64,000 bases of DNA from DAIDKA01 sp036498905 (GTDB taxonomy: Bacteria; Pseudomonadota; Gammaproteobacteria; Steroidobacterales; Steroidobacteraceae), in assembly GCA_036498905.1 (NCBI GenBank), contig DASYER010000077.1, positions 1 through 64,000 on the forward strand. The letters are read 5' to 3'. Positions within the stretch are counted from its first letter, which is position 1; each line of letters begins with the position of its first letter. The position numbers and the translations under genes are program-made. The notes below the pieces were generated by a model that made no database searches, had not been told where the DNA came from, and was given only the letters and a program-made list of their open reading frames with translations. Below, piece by piece: positions 7,756 to 15,839 of the stretch.

Positions 7756-9930
7756 TCAACCCGCGGCGCGGGTTTCGTCGGAGGAATTGTCGTAGATGCG
7801 TGAGCTGAGCAGCTCCGTCACGGAAGCCGCGGTGAGCGGTCGCGCGAGGTAGTAGCCCTGCGCGCAGTCACAGCGACGCTCGCGCAGGAAGTCCAGCTGC
7901 TCGATGGTTTCGATGCCTTCGGCCACGACGCGCTTCTGCAGTGAATGCGCCATCACGATGATCGTTTCAATCATCGTCGCCGCGGTGGCATCCTGCGGCA
8001 CATTGACGAGGAAGCTGCGATCGATCTTCACCGCGTTGATCGGATGCTGACGCAGGTAGCCGAGCGAGGAATACCCGGTGCCGAACCCATCCAGCGCCAG
8101 ACACACGCCGGTCTGCGCAAGACGTTCAATCATCGGTGCATTGGCAGGATCGGCGACCACACTCTCATCGATGTCGAGCTCTAGAATCGCGCCCGGCAGT
8201 CCGAAGCGGTCGAGCACCCGGCGCACGTTGCGCACGAATTCCGGATGCCGCAGCTGCTGCAGCGAAATGTTCACGGCCAGTCGCGGCGGGGACAGACCCT
8301 GGTCGCGCCAGGCGGCCAGCTGCGCGCAGGCCGTTTCGAGCACCCAGCCACCGATGTCCACGATCAGGCCACTCTCCTCGGCCGCGGGCACGAAGTCTCC
8401 GGGCTGACGCATGCCTTCGCGCTGTGTTTGCCAGCGCAGCAGCGCCTCGAGCCCGGTCAGCGAACCATCCGCGATCGAATACTGTGGCTGGTAGAACAGC
8501 GAAAACTCACGCCGACGCAGCGCCAGCTGCAGGCCGGTATCGGTAGCCACGGGGCGCTGCCCGCCCATCGCGAGCTCATAGAACATCGCCCGGCCCCGTC
8601 CCAGGTCCTTGGCACGATACATCGCCGTATCCGCGTTGCGCAGCAGCTCGTCAATGGTCTGGCCGTCCTGCGGGAAGCGCGCGATGCCGATGCTCGCGCA
8701 CACGGTGTGATCATGTCCGCCGAGGTTCACCGACTGCTGCAGCGACAGCACGATACGCTGCGCGACCGCCAGCGCAGCTTCGGCACTGGCGACATCGCGC
8801 AGAATGACCGCGAACTCATCGCCACCGAGCCGCGCCACGGTATCGCCTTCCTTGATCGACGCGCGCAGCCGCTGGGCGGCAATGCTCAGCACCTGATCGC
8901 CGGCGGCATGCCCGACGCTGTCGTTGATCTTCTTGAAGTGATCAAGATCGATATACAGCACCGCGCCATCCGCGCCCCCGAGGCTGGCGCTCTGCAATTC
9001 GGTGGACAGGCGGTTGCAGAACAGGATCCGGTTCGGCAATGCCGTCAGCGGGTCATAGTGCGCCTGGCGGTACAGCTGCTCCTCACGCGCGCTCTTGGTC
9101 AGCGCGATCGCCAGACGCGCGGCGAACTCGCTGCCGCATTGCGCGGTATGCGGATCGGCAATCGGCGGGTCCTGGTAGCCGACGGCCAGGATGGCCTCGA
9201 CATGCTTGCCGATCTTTACCGGCCAGACCCAGAAGAATTCAGAGCCGAGACTCTTCAGCGGCACGAGGAAGCTGTGGCGCGCGTCTTCACAGCGCGTGAC
9301 GGTCAGCCCTTCGGGCTCGGCCGCCAGGGTGGCCATCATGTCATCGTCAAGCGCGACCCGGCTGACGGGCAGGTCCCGGCAGCTCTTTGCGGCCAGGTAC
9401 ACCCGTCCGCGCCAGGGTGCGTCGGGATCGCGCAGCACGATACCCGCGCTGCTGCAGCCGGTGACGCGCTGCACGCGGGTGAGGATGGCATCCAGCACCG
9501 GCTCGAGCCCACCGGGCTGCAGCAACAGGCCGTCCACCTCGGTCAGGGTCTGCAGGTTGGCGTGCTGGTTGCGCACCCGTTGCGCGCAGCGATTGAATGC
9601 CTGGATCAGCAGCCGCAGATCATCCCGCCCGAGGGCCGTCGAGGCCTCAGCTTGGCCGGTGGTCCCGAGTGCTTCGAATGCATCGCGCAATGCCAGGAGG
9701 CTGGGTCGGTAGCGACGCACCAGGTAGGTGGTCGCCGTCCCGGCGCACAGCAGCGCGACCGCCACCCCGATGCCCAGGCCAAGCCAGGGCGTAGCAGATC
9801 CGGCAGTGCCGTATTGAACGGCCGCCACGATCACCACCGGGACCAGGGTGCTCAGTGCGAGGGTTGCGGTAAACCGCCTTACCATGCCGCTTTTGTAAAC
9901 TGCGCGAATCATCCTCAACGGCACACTCAC
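7756..9930 (-). CDS. Membrane GGDEF/EAL c-di-GMP signalling protein
   Basis: 724 residues with a GTG start and a GAAGAGA ribosome site. Two hydrophobic segments near residues 20-40 and 48-68 lead into a HAMP-like stretch (~72-120) and a GAF-like sensor (~125-270). A GGDEF domain follows with an intact GGDEF at 369-373, then an EAL domain with its EAL Glu at 495. The I-site position reads KEGD rather than RxxD, so product inhibition is probably absent. In the EAL domain the usual DDFGTG motif reads DGFGTG at 614-615, which loses one metal-ligand Asp, while the other expected Asn, Glu, Lys and Gln residues are present. The cyclase is probably active and phosphodiesterase activity is doubtful. 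It sits upstream of the riboswitch-controlled SPOR gene on the same strand. Confidence 0.93.
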   Translation of the reverse strand: MSVPLRMIRAVYKSGMVRRFTATLALSTLVPVVIVAAVQYGTAGSATPWLGLGIGVAVALLCAGTATTYLVRRYRPSLLALRDAFEALGTTGQAEASTALGRDDLRLLIQAFNRCAQRVRNQHANLQTLTEVDGLLLQPGGLEPVLDAILTRVQRVTGCSSAGIVLRDPDAPWRGRVYLAAKSCRDLPVSRVALDDDMMATLAAEPEGLTVTRCEDARHSFLVPLKSLGSEFFWVWPVKIGKHVEAILAVGYQDPPIADPHTAQCGSEFAARLAIALTKSAREEQLYRQAHYDPLTALPNRILFCNRLSTELQSASLGGADGAVLYIDLDHFKKINDSVGHAAGDQVLSIAAQRLRASIKEGDTVARLGGDEFAVILRDVASAEAALAVAQRIVLSLQQSVNLGGHDHTVCASIGIARFPQDGQTIDELLRNADTAMYRAKDLGRGRAMFYELAMGGQRPVATDTGLQLALRRREFSLFYQPQYSIADGSLTGLEALLRWQTQREGMRQPGDFVPAAEESGLIVDIGGWVLETACAQLAAWRDQGLSPPRLAVNISLQQLRHPEFVRNVRRVLDRFGLPGAILELDIDESVVADPANAPMIERLAQTGVCLALDGFGTGYSSLGYLRQHPINAVKIDRSFLVNVPQDATAATMIETIIVMAHSLQKRVVAEGIETIEQLDFLRERRCDCAQGYYLARPLTAASVTELLSSRIYDNSSDETRAAG

Positions 9931-10033
9931 ATCATCTCTTCAAAGGGTTGCAATAGCCGGAACGAAGGTGCCGGCGCGACACTAATTATTCAGGGAATCT
10001 GTCATGTCGCACAGGCCGTCGATGTTAACTGCA

Positions 10034-10717
10034 TCACGTTCTGCCGCGCATTCTGGAAAGTGCCCGGATGCCTGAATAATCGTATCGGTAGATACCACGC
10101 CGACCCGACCGCGCGGCGCCCAGCATGGCCGCCGCTACCAAGGAGGCCCCGACGGCCCGGTGTGATTGCCGCGCGCCGTTCTGCAGCGGCCGCAAGGCCA
10201 GCGCCGCGAGCATCGCCAACAGCTGCGACAACCCGGCGCCGCGTCGCATTCCCAGCAGGGGTCCCGGCAGCAGCAGGTCCAGGGATTCGAAATTCAGCGC
10301 AATCAGGGCCTCCAGGGTTTCCCCCAGGACGCGCGCGGCCGGGCGGCGCGAAGCGCAGTTCGCGCTCTGGCAGGACAACATTACGAAGCGCCGGGCTCCC
10401 GCGGCGCGGGCCGCCCGCGCAAAGGCGAGGACATGCACCTGCGCGGCTTCGCGGTATGCCGCCTCGGATCCCGCCTCCTTATAAGAGGTACCCAGGCAGC
10501 ACAATGCGGTGTCGCAGGACTGACCCTTAAGCTGCTGCTCAAGCTGAGCAAAGGGCACGATCCGATTCGCCAGGCGCAGGGATTCGCGACCCAGGGGGCG
10601 CCGCGTCACCGCAATGACGCGAAACTCCGGCACCTGGAGCAAGGCGTCGAGCAACCGGGAGCCCACCAGGCCGCTGGCACCGGTCAGCCAGATAATTTTC
10701 CCAACGTTTTCAATCAC
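10034..10717 (-). CDS. Atypical SDR / NAD(P)-binding epimerase-like oxidoreductase
   Basis: 227 residues beginning with a GTG. The N-terminus has a Rossmann dinucleotide-binding motif, LTGASGLVGSRLL, at residues ~10-22. A CCLGTSYKEAGSEAAY segment near 72-88 and FVMLSCQSAN near 110 are typical of the TIP30/YbjT-like atypical short-chain dehydrogenases. The usual YxxxK catalytic pair is not obvious, so it may be a redox sensor or a reductase of unknown substrate. It follows the kinase gene by 10 nt on the same strand and is probably its last operon partner. Confidence 0.75.
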   Translation of the reverse strand: MIENVGKIIWLTGASGLVGSRLLDALLQVPEFRVIAVTRRPLGRESLRLANRIVPFAQLEQQLKGQSCDTALCCLGTSYKEAGSEAAYREAAQVHVLAFARAARAAGARRFVMLSCQSANCASRRPAARVLGETLEALIALNFESLDLLLPGPLLGMRRGAGLSQLLAMLAALALRPLQNGARQSHRAVGASLVAAAMLGAARSGRRGIYRYDYSGIRALSRMRGRT

Positions 10718-10727
10718 ACGACCAAGC

Positions 10728-11615
10728 TTAGCATTCCGCCGTGGTCGCCGGCGTTACCGCCAGCTCGCGGGCACTGGCGTTCAGGTTCGAATACTCCAGG
10801 GTCGGCGGATCATCGAGGGCGGCAGACAGGGCCGTGATCACCTCGCCCATGGACTGCACCCGGTGGCGGGGATTCTTCGCCAGCAGAGATCGCACCAGTC
10901 CCAGCAGGCTCGGGGGCGCGACATGCACCGGCTCGATGGAGGGTACCGGGTCGTGAAGCACCCGACGGACATCGAAATCGGGAAAGTAAGGCGGAATACC
11001 GGTCAGCAGTTCAAAGGCCAGCGCCCCCAGACCGTACAGGTCATCGGCCGGCGCGGGCGGCAGCCCCGCCAGCTGCTGGGGGCTCGCCGCTGAGGGCGAC
11101 CAGCCCGCGCCCGCCGCATCGACCCGAATGCCTTCGCGCGCCCGGCCGGCGACCCCGAAGTCCGCCAACTGGACTCGGCCCGCGCCATCGAGAAGCACAT
11201 TCGCGGCCTTCAGGTCGCGGTGGACGATCCCGTGCGCATGCGCATGCTCCAGGGCATGGGCCAGATCGATCAGCGCCGGCAGGATCTCCAGGTACGGCGC
11301 GCCGCGCAGCTGCCGCAGATCACCGCCGGTGGCCAGCCTCATGGGCAGCATGGCCAGATCGCCGTCGCACAGGGGCGGATAGGTCTTGAGAATCCGTGGA
11401 TGATCCAGCTCGCAACCCACCTCGTACTCGCGCTGCAGGACCTCCCAGGGGTCGCTGTCGGGTGCGAAGGTGCGGGTGAGGATTTTCAGCGCGAGCGACT
11501 CGAGCTCCTGCTCATCGAAAGCCATCCAGACTTCGCCCTGCCCGCCACTGCCCAATCTTTCGCCGAGAGTGTAACGGTCGGCAATGCGAGTTCCGGGAGC
11601 GACGAGGGAGGTCAT
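10728..11615 (-). CDS. Soluble Hanks-type serine/threonine protein kinase
   Basis: 295 residues covering one complete kinase domain and little more. Visible motifs are the Gly-rich loop GSGGQGEVW (~21-29), the ATP-binding Lys in LALKIL (~44), the catalytic HRDLKAANV (~132-140) and DFG (~152). The APE-like motif reads SPQQ, so its usual Glu is replaced. There is no membrane helix or extracellular sensor, unlike PrkC/PknB. It lies 18 nt downstream of the TPR-methyltransferase gene and 10 nt upstream of the SDR gene, which suggests one transcript. TPR repeats could present substrates to the kinase, but that is inference. Confidence 0.92.
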   Translation of the reverse strand: MTSLVAPGTRIADRYTLGERLGSGGQGEVWMAFDEQELESLALKILTRTFAPDSDPWEVLQREYEVGCELDHPRILKTYPPLCDGDLAMLPMRLATGGDLRQLRGAPYLEILPALIDLAHALEHAHAHGIVHRDLKAANVLLDGAGRVQLADFGVAGRAREGIRVDAAGAGWSPSAASPQQLAGLPPAPADDLYGLGALAFELLTGIPPYFPDFDVRRVLHDPVPSIEPVHVAPPSLLGLVRSLLAKNPRHRVQSMGEVITALSAALDDPPTLEYSNLNASARELAVTPATTAEC

Positions 11616-11633
11616 CGACTACATTGTACGCAA

Positions 11634-13571
11634 TCACAAGCTGTTCAGGACGAACACGGTGCCGGCAATCATATCGTTGCGCTCCTTGCGCAAGTCGATT
11701 TGCTCGGACAGCTCAGTGCTAAATCCGTGCCGGGCGGCCAGCTCGCACACATATGAAGCGCCGTGCGCATACCTGCCCGACGGAAGCAGCTCATAGGCGC
11801 CGTGCGGCAGGTGCTCGACGGAAAATGCGAACAGACCACCGGCGACGATGATTGAGCGCACGGCCTTGAATACGGGTTCGAGGTTGCCGACGTAGACGAA
11901 CACATCTCCCGACAACACCAGGTCAAACCCCGGTGATTGCGCTGCGCAGCGCTCGAGCCACGCCACGATTTCACCGGCATGCAGGTTTCGATAAATTCCG
12001 GTGCGCCGGGCCTGATCAAGCATTTTCGCCGACAGATCGACGCCGTCAATTTCGCTCACGATATCCTTGAACTGCGCGCCGACCAGGCCGGTACCACAGC
12101 CCAGGTCAAGCGCACATTCGAACCGCCGGCCGCGTGGTGTCAGTCGGCCGACGGCCTCGCGCATGAGCTTCGGCGTCATGTAACCCAATACATCCACCAG
12201 ATGAGCATCGAAGCGCGGCGCGTAGTCATCGAAGAGACTGGCGACCGTTGCGCTGGGTACCGGTCCCGGGTCCTCGCCGCTCAAGGCTGCCAGCCTGTGC
12301 TGAATCACTGGATTGGTTGTTCCCAGCTCGATGGCTCGTCGGTACCTGTTTGCTGCCTCCGCGAAGTCGCCCTTGGAACTGAACGCGAAGCCCAGACCCT
12401 CATTCGCCCTGACATCGTCTGGGCGAATGACAAGCGCCCGTCGATGGCACGCAATCGCCTCGTCGAATCTTCCCTGGATCTGCATCAGGTTGCCGAGATT
12501 GACGTGGGCATCGCTGAAATCAGGATTGAGTGCGAGCGCCCTGTGAACGCTGGCGAATGCCTGTTCCAGGTTGCCTTGACGCGTCAGCAGGCCGCCAAGA
12601 TTGTTGTGGGCTGCGACATGATTGGGATTGAGCGCAAGTCCCTTCTGAAGACTTGCAAATGCCTCCTCCAGTTTGCCCTGCCGTTCCAGCAGGGCGCCAA
12701 GATTGCTGTGCGCGCCGCTGTGATTGGGATTGAGTGCGAGTGCCTGGCGGAAGCTGCTGTATGCCTCATCCGGCCGGTCCTGCCGCGCACGTACGACACC
12801 CAGATTGTTATGAGCGTCGCCATGATTGGGATTGAGTGCAAGCGCCCGGTGAAGGCTGGCGATTGCCTCCTCCAGCTTGCCCTGGCGCTCCAGCATTGCG
12901 CCAAGATTGTTATGCGCATCGAAATGATTGGGATTGAGTGCGATCGCCTGCCGAAAGCTTTCGATTGCCTCCTCGAGCTTGCCCTGGCGCGTCAGCAGGG
13001 CACCGAGATTGTTGTGGACGTCGCTATGTTTTGGATTGACGACAAGCGCGCCTCTGTAGGAGGCAATGGCCCCCTCGAGATCGCCCAGCCGGGTCTTCAC
13101 CGCGGCCAGATTCAGATGGGCCTCGATCAGCCGTGGATTCAGTGCCAGCGCTTTTTCGTAACTTGCAATCGCCCCTTCGAACTCGCCGCCCGCCAACAGC
13201 ACGTCCGCAAGACTGCTGTGAGCCTCCACAAAATCCTGCTTCAGCGCCAGCGCGTGTTTGATGGAGGTGATGGCAAGTGCTGAATCGCCCAGCTGGTGCG
13301 CACTCAGCCCCAGGAGCAGTCGCGCTGCGGCATCATTAGGTCCGGCCGTGAGTGCCCGATTGACGAACTCGAAGGCCTCCCGAAACTTCCCGGATTGATA
13401 GAAAATCCCTGCCAGCAGATACAGCGCGCCGGGATGCTTTGGATTGGCCTGGATTACTCTGCGATACAGAACCTCGGCCTGCGGCACGCGGCCGCCTCGA
13501 TGATGCTGGAGCGCGATATTAAAATCTTTGTCGGTATCTGAGGATCGATCAGGATGCATACGAGTTTCCAT
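11634..13571 (-). CDS. TPR-repeat protein with C-terminal SAM-dependent methyltransferase domain
   Basis: 645 residues. Residues ~15-430 are a long run of 34-residue tetratricopeptide repeats with recurring ALALNPNHxDAHNNLG phrases. Residues ~450-640 form a class I methyltransferase, with FDDYAPRFDAHL leading in and LDLGCGTGLVG as the SAM-binding motif. Proteins of this layout occur near polysaccharide or glycosylation genes, but the substrate is unknown. An ATG at 13559 is an alternative start. It diverges from the DUF885 gene across a short promoter region and is followed by the kinase gene. Confidence 0.88.
   Translation of the reverse strand: METRMHPDRSSDTDKDFNIALQHHRGGRVPQAEVLYRRVIQANPKHPGALYLLAGIFYQSGKFREAFEFVNRALTAGPNDAAARLLLGLSAHQLGDSALAITSIKHALALKQDFVEAHSSLADVLLAGGEFEGAIASYEKALALNPRLIEAHLNLAAVKTRLGDLEGAIASYRGALVVNPKHSDVHNNLGALLTRQGKLEEAIESFRQAIALNPNHFDAHNNLGAMLERQGKLEEAIASLHRALALNPNHGDAHNNLGVVRARQDRPDEAYSSFRQALALNPNHSGAHSNLGALLERQGKLEEAFASLQKGLALNPNHVAAHNNLGGLLTRQGNLEQAFASVHRALALNPDFSDAHVNLGNLMQIQGRFDEAIACHRRALVIRPDDVRANEGLGFAFSSKGDFAEAANRYRRAIELGTTNPVIQHRLAALSGEDPGPVPSATVASLFDDYAPRFDAHLVDVLGYMTPKLMREAVGRLTPRGRRFECALDLGCGTGLVGAQFKDIVSEIDGVDLSAKMLDQARRTGIYRNLHAGEIVAWLERCAAQSPGFDLVLSGDVFVYVGNLEPVFKAVRSIIVAGGLFAFSVEHLPHGAYELLPSGRYAHGASYVCELAARHGFSTELSEQIDLRKERNDMIAGTVFVLNSL
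12440..13100. repeat. 102-bp tandem repeats encoding TPR units
   Basis: The phrase TGATTGGGATTGAG recurs at exactly 102-bp intervals (starts near 12619, 12721, 12823 and 12925), with more diverged copies on either side. Each unit encodes one 34-residue TPR. Nucleotide-level similarity in the central copies implies recent internal duplication or gene conversion. The boundaries are approximate. Confidence 0.8.
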
Positions 13572-13643
13572 CGCGGCCGCGCCGCCGTTTCAGATGGATC
13601 TACCATTGCATCGATGACAACAGCTACCGGGAGGACGAGGGTC

Positions 13644-15464
13644 ATGGATTATACTGTGCATATGTACAGCTTTTTCCGCACCCTGGCCCTGGCCCTTATT
13701 CTTCCGGTGACGCTGGCGTCCCGTTTGACCCTGGCCGCACCGGCTCCAGCTCCCACCGCCTCCGCGGCCGCGGCCGACAAGGCCTACGAGCAGGTGGCCA
13801 GCCGCTATATGAATGAGATGCTGGCGCTGGATCCGGTCGGAGCCAGCCAATTGGGCGATCAGCGTTTCGACGGGCGGATGAACGACGCCAGCGCCGCGGG
13901 CCGGGCGCGGGTGTTGGCGGTGGCGCGCAGCGTGCTGGCGGATCTCGATGCCGTACACACAGGCGAGCTCGTGCGGCCGAAGCAGGTGGATGCGCAGCTG
14001 CTGCACCATGCGCTCGAATACACGATCTGGCAGATCGAGACCTTCCGGGATTGGAGCTGGGACCCGCTGACCTACACCAGCACCGCGGGCAATTCGGTCT
14101 ACCTGCTGGTGGCGCGTGACTTCGCGCCCTTGCCGATCCGCATGCGCCATGTCGCGGCGCGTCTGCGCGCCTGGCCGCGCCTGTTCGCCCAGGAGCGCGC
14201 GGCCCTGGAGCCTGCGAAGGTGCCCCCCATCAACGCGCAGACAGCGGTTTCGCAGAATGCTGGCCTCACCGATCTGCTCGATCAGGCCATCCTGCCGGAA
14301 GTCGCGAAGCTGCCCGTCGAACAGCGCGCCAGGCTCACCAAGGCCATAGCGAGCGCGCGCAGCGCGATCGCCACACAGCAGGCCTGGCTGCAGAACACGC
14401 TGGTGCCGCAGGCAAAGGGCGATTTTCGGATCGGAGCGAAGCGTTACGAGGAGAAGCTGCGCTTCGAACTGGACTCGACCCTTTCCCGCCAGGAAATTCG
14501 CACCCGCGCCGAAGCGGCCATCGCCGCCAAGCGCGCCGAGATGTATGACATCGCCCGCCAGGTATTGAGTGGCCGCGCCGGTGCACCGGCATTGCCGCAA
14601 AAGCCGAGCCCGGATCAGCAACAGGCCGCCATTGAGGCGGCTTTGGAACTGGCCTATGCGGAGCATCCGTCGCGTGACGACGTGGTTGCCGCGGCGCGCA
14701 CGGCATTGGCGCAGGCCACGGCGTTCGTCAAGGCGCACGACCTGGTCACGCTGTATCCGGATCCGCTGGACGTCATCATCATGCCTGCATTCCAGCAAGG
14801 CATTGCCCTGGCTTACTGCGATGCGCCCGGTCCGCTGGCCCGCGGCCAGAAAACCTACTTCGCGGTCTCGCCGATCCCGAAGGACTGGACGGATGCGCAG
14901 GTGCGCTCCTACCTGCGCGAATACAACACCCGCGCCATCAATGAACTGACCATCCACGAAGCCATGCCCGGACACTACGTGCAGCTGGCCCATGCCAACC
15001 GCTACCGCTCCCCGATTCGCGCCGTGATGCAGTCCAATACCTTCGTGGAAGGCTGGGCGATGTATGGCGAGCAGCTGATGAGTGAGCAGGGTTACATGCA
15101 CCATGACCCGTTGATGCAGCTCGTGCACCTGAAGTGGGACCTGCGCGCGACCGCCAACGCAATCCTGGATCAGGCGGTACATGTCGACGGCATGACCCGC
15201 GAGCAGGCCATGCACATGCTGATGCACGATACCTTCCAGGAGGAGCGCGAAGCGGCCGCGAAGTGGGTACGGGTGCAGGTGACCTCGACCCAGCTTGCGA
15301 CCTACTTCGTCGGCTTCCAGGAACATCTCGCACTGCGGGAGGAGGCCCGGCAGCGCTGGGGCAGCGCGTTCAGCCTGAAGCGCTACCACGACACCGCACT
15401 GGCATTCGGCTCCCCGCCGGTGCGTTACGTGCGCGAGATGATGTTTGATCTGCCCATCGGGTAA
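13644..15464 (+). CDS. Secreted DUF885-family metallopeptidase-like protein
   Basis: About 606 residues. The ATG at 13644 follows a GGGAGGACGAGGG region; the next ATG (13662) directly precedes the hydrophobic signal peptide MYSFFRTLALALILPV. The body is the DUF885 fold, with the zinc-site-like HEAMPGHYVQLAH near residue 465 and EGWAMYGEQ further on. DUF885 proteins are thought to be thermolysin-like metallopeptidases, and few have known substrates. The mature protein is probably periplasmic. It diverges from the TPR-methyltransferase gene and is followed 12 nt later by a DUF4870 gene. Confidence 0.9.
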   Translation: MDYTVHMYSFFRTLALALILPVTLASRLTLAAPAPAPTASAAAADKAYEQVASRYMNEMLALDPVGASQLGDQRFDGRMNDASAAGRARVLAVARSVLADLDAVHTGELVRPKQVDAQLLHHALEYTIWQIETFRDWSWDPLTYTSTAGNSVYLLVARDFAPLPIRMRHVAARLRAWPRLFAQERAALEPAKVPPINAQTAVSQNAGLTDLLDQAILPEVAKLPVEQRARLTKAIASARSAIATQQAWLQNTLVPQAKGDFRIGAKRYEEKLRFELDSTLSRQEIRTRAEAAIAAKRAEMYDIARQVLSGRAGAPALPQKPSPDQQQAAIEAALELAYAEHPSRDDVVAAARTALAQATAFVKAHDLVTLYPDPLDVIIMPAFQQGIALAYCDAPGPLARGQKTYFAVSPIPKDWTDAQVRSYLREYNTRAINELTIHEAMPGHYVQLAHANRYRSPIRAVMQSNTFVEGWAMYGEQLMSEQGYMHHDPLMQLVHLKWDLRATANAILDQAVHVDGMTREQAMHMLMHDTFQEEREAAAKWVRVQVTSTQLATYFVGFQEHLALREEARQRWGSAFSLKRYHDTALAFGSPPVRYVREMMFDLPIG

Positions 15465-15476
15465 TCTGTTGCCACG

Positions 15477-15824
15477 ATGAACGCGGTCAGTGAAGACGAT
15501 CGGACCTGGGGGTCCCTGGCCCACCTCGCGGCCCTGTGCGGCATGTTGATTCCGTTCGGCAGCCTGCTCGGGCCGTTGATCATCTGGCGTACCCGCGGCC
15601 AGCGCACGCCCTTTGTCGGCGATCAGGCACTGGAGGCGCTGAACTTCAATATCAGCGTCGCCCTGGCCTTTCTGGCCTGCCTGGCGCTGGTGTGGCTGTT
15701 CATCGGCATCCTGATGGTATTCGCGCTGGCGCTTTACTGGATGCTCATGACCGTGGTGGCGACCTTCAGGGCCAGCGAAGGCCGGGCCTATCGGTATCCG
15801 ATCACCCTGCGGCTTATCAAATAG
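15477..15824 (+). CDS. DUF4870 (Tic20-like) small membrane protein
   Basis: 115 residues with the DUF4870 pattern: WGSLAHLAALCGMLIPFGSLLGPLIIW at residues 11-37, a DQALEALNFNISV signature and two further membrane helices. These inner-membrane proteins are widespread and their function is unknown. It starts 12 nt after the DUF885 gene and is probably co-transcribed with it. Its 3' end faces ilvA across 15 nt, where a short CCCGA/TCGGG hairpin is visible. Confidence 0.88.
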   Translation: MNAVSEDDRTWGSLAHLAALCGMLIPFGSLLGPLIIWRTRGQRTPFVGDQALEALNFNISVALAFLACLALVWLFIGILMVFALALYWMLMTVVATFRASEGRAYRYPITLRLIK

Positions 15825-15839
15825 CCCGACCGTTTCGGG

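Noticed and set aside
8245..10530. 761-codon forward frame opposite the GGDEF/EAL and SDR genes
   Set aside because: It spans two clear reverse genes plus their gap, with Arg/Pro-rich low-complexity translation typical of shadows.
12440..13100. Regular repeats that might be a CRISPR array
   Set aside because: The period is 102 bp with no unique spacers and it encodes 34-residue TPR units in frame.
11937..13283. 448-codon forward frame opposite the TPR gene
   Set aside because: Its repeats are the antisense of the TPR repeats.
13590..15524. 644-codon reverse frame opposite the DUF885 gene
   Set aside because: The forward frame has a signal peptide, HEAMPGH motif and ribosome site; the reverse frame has none.
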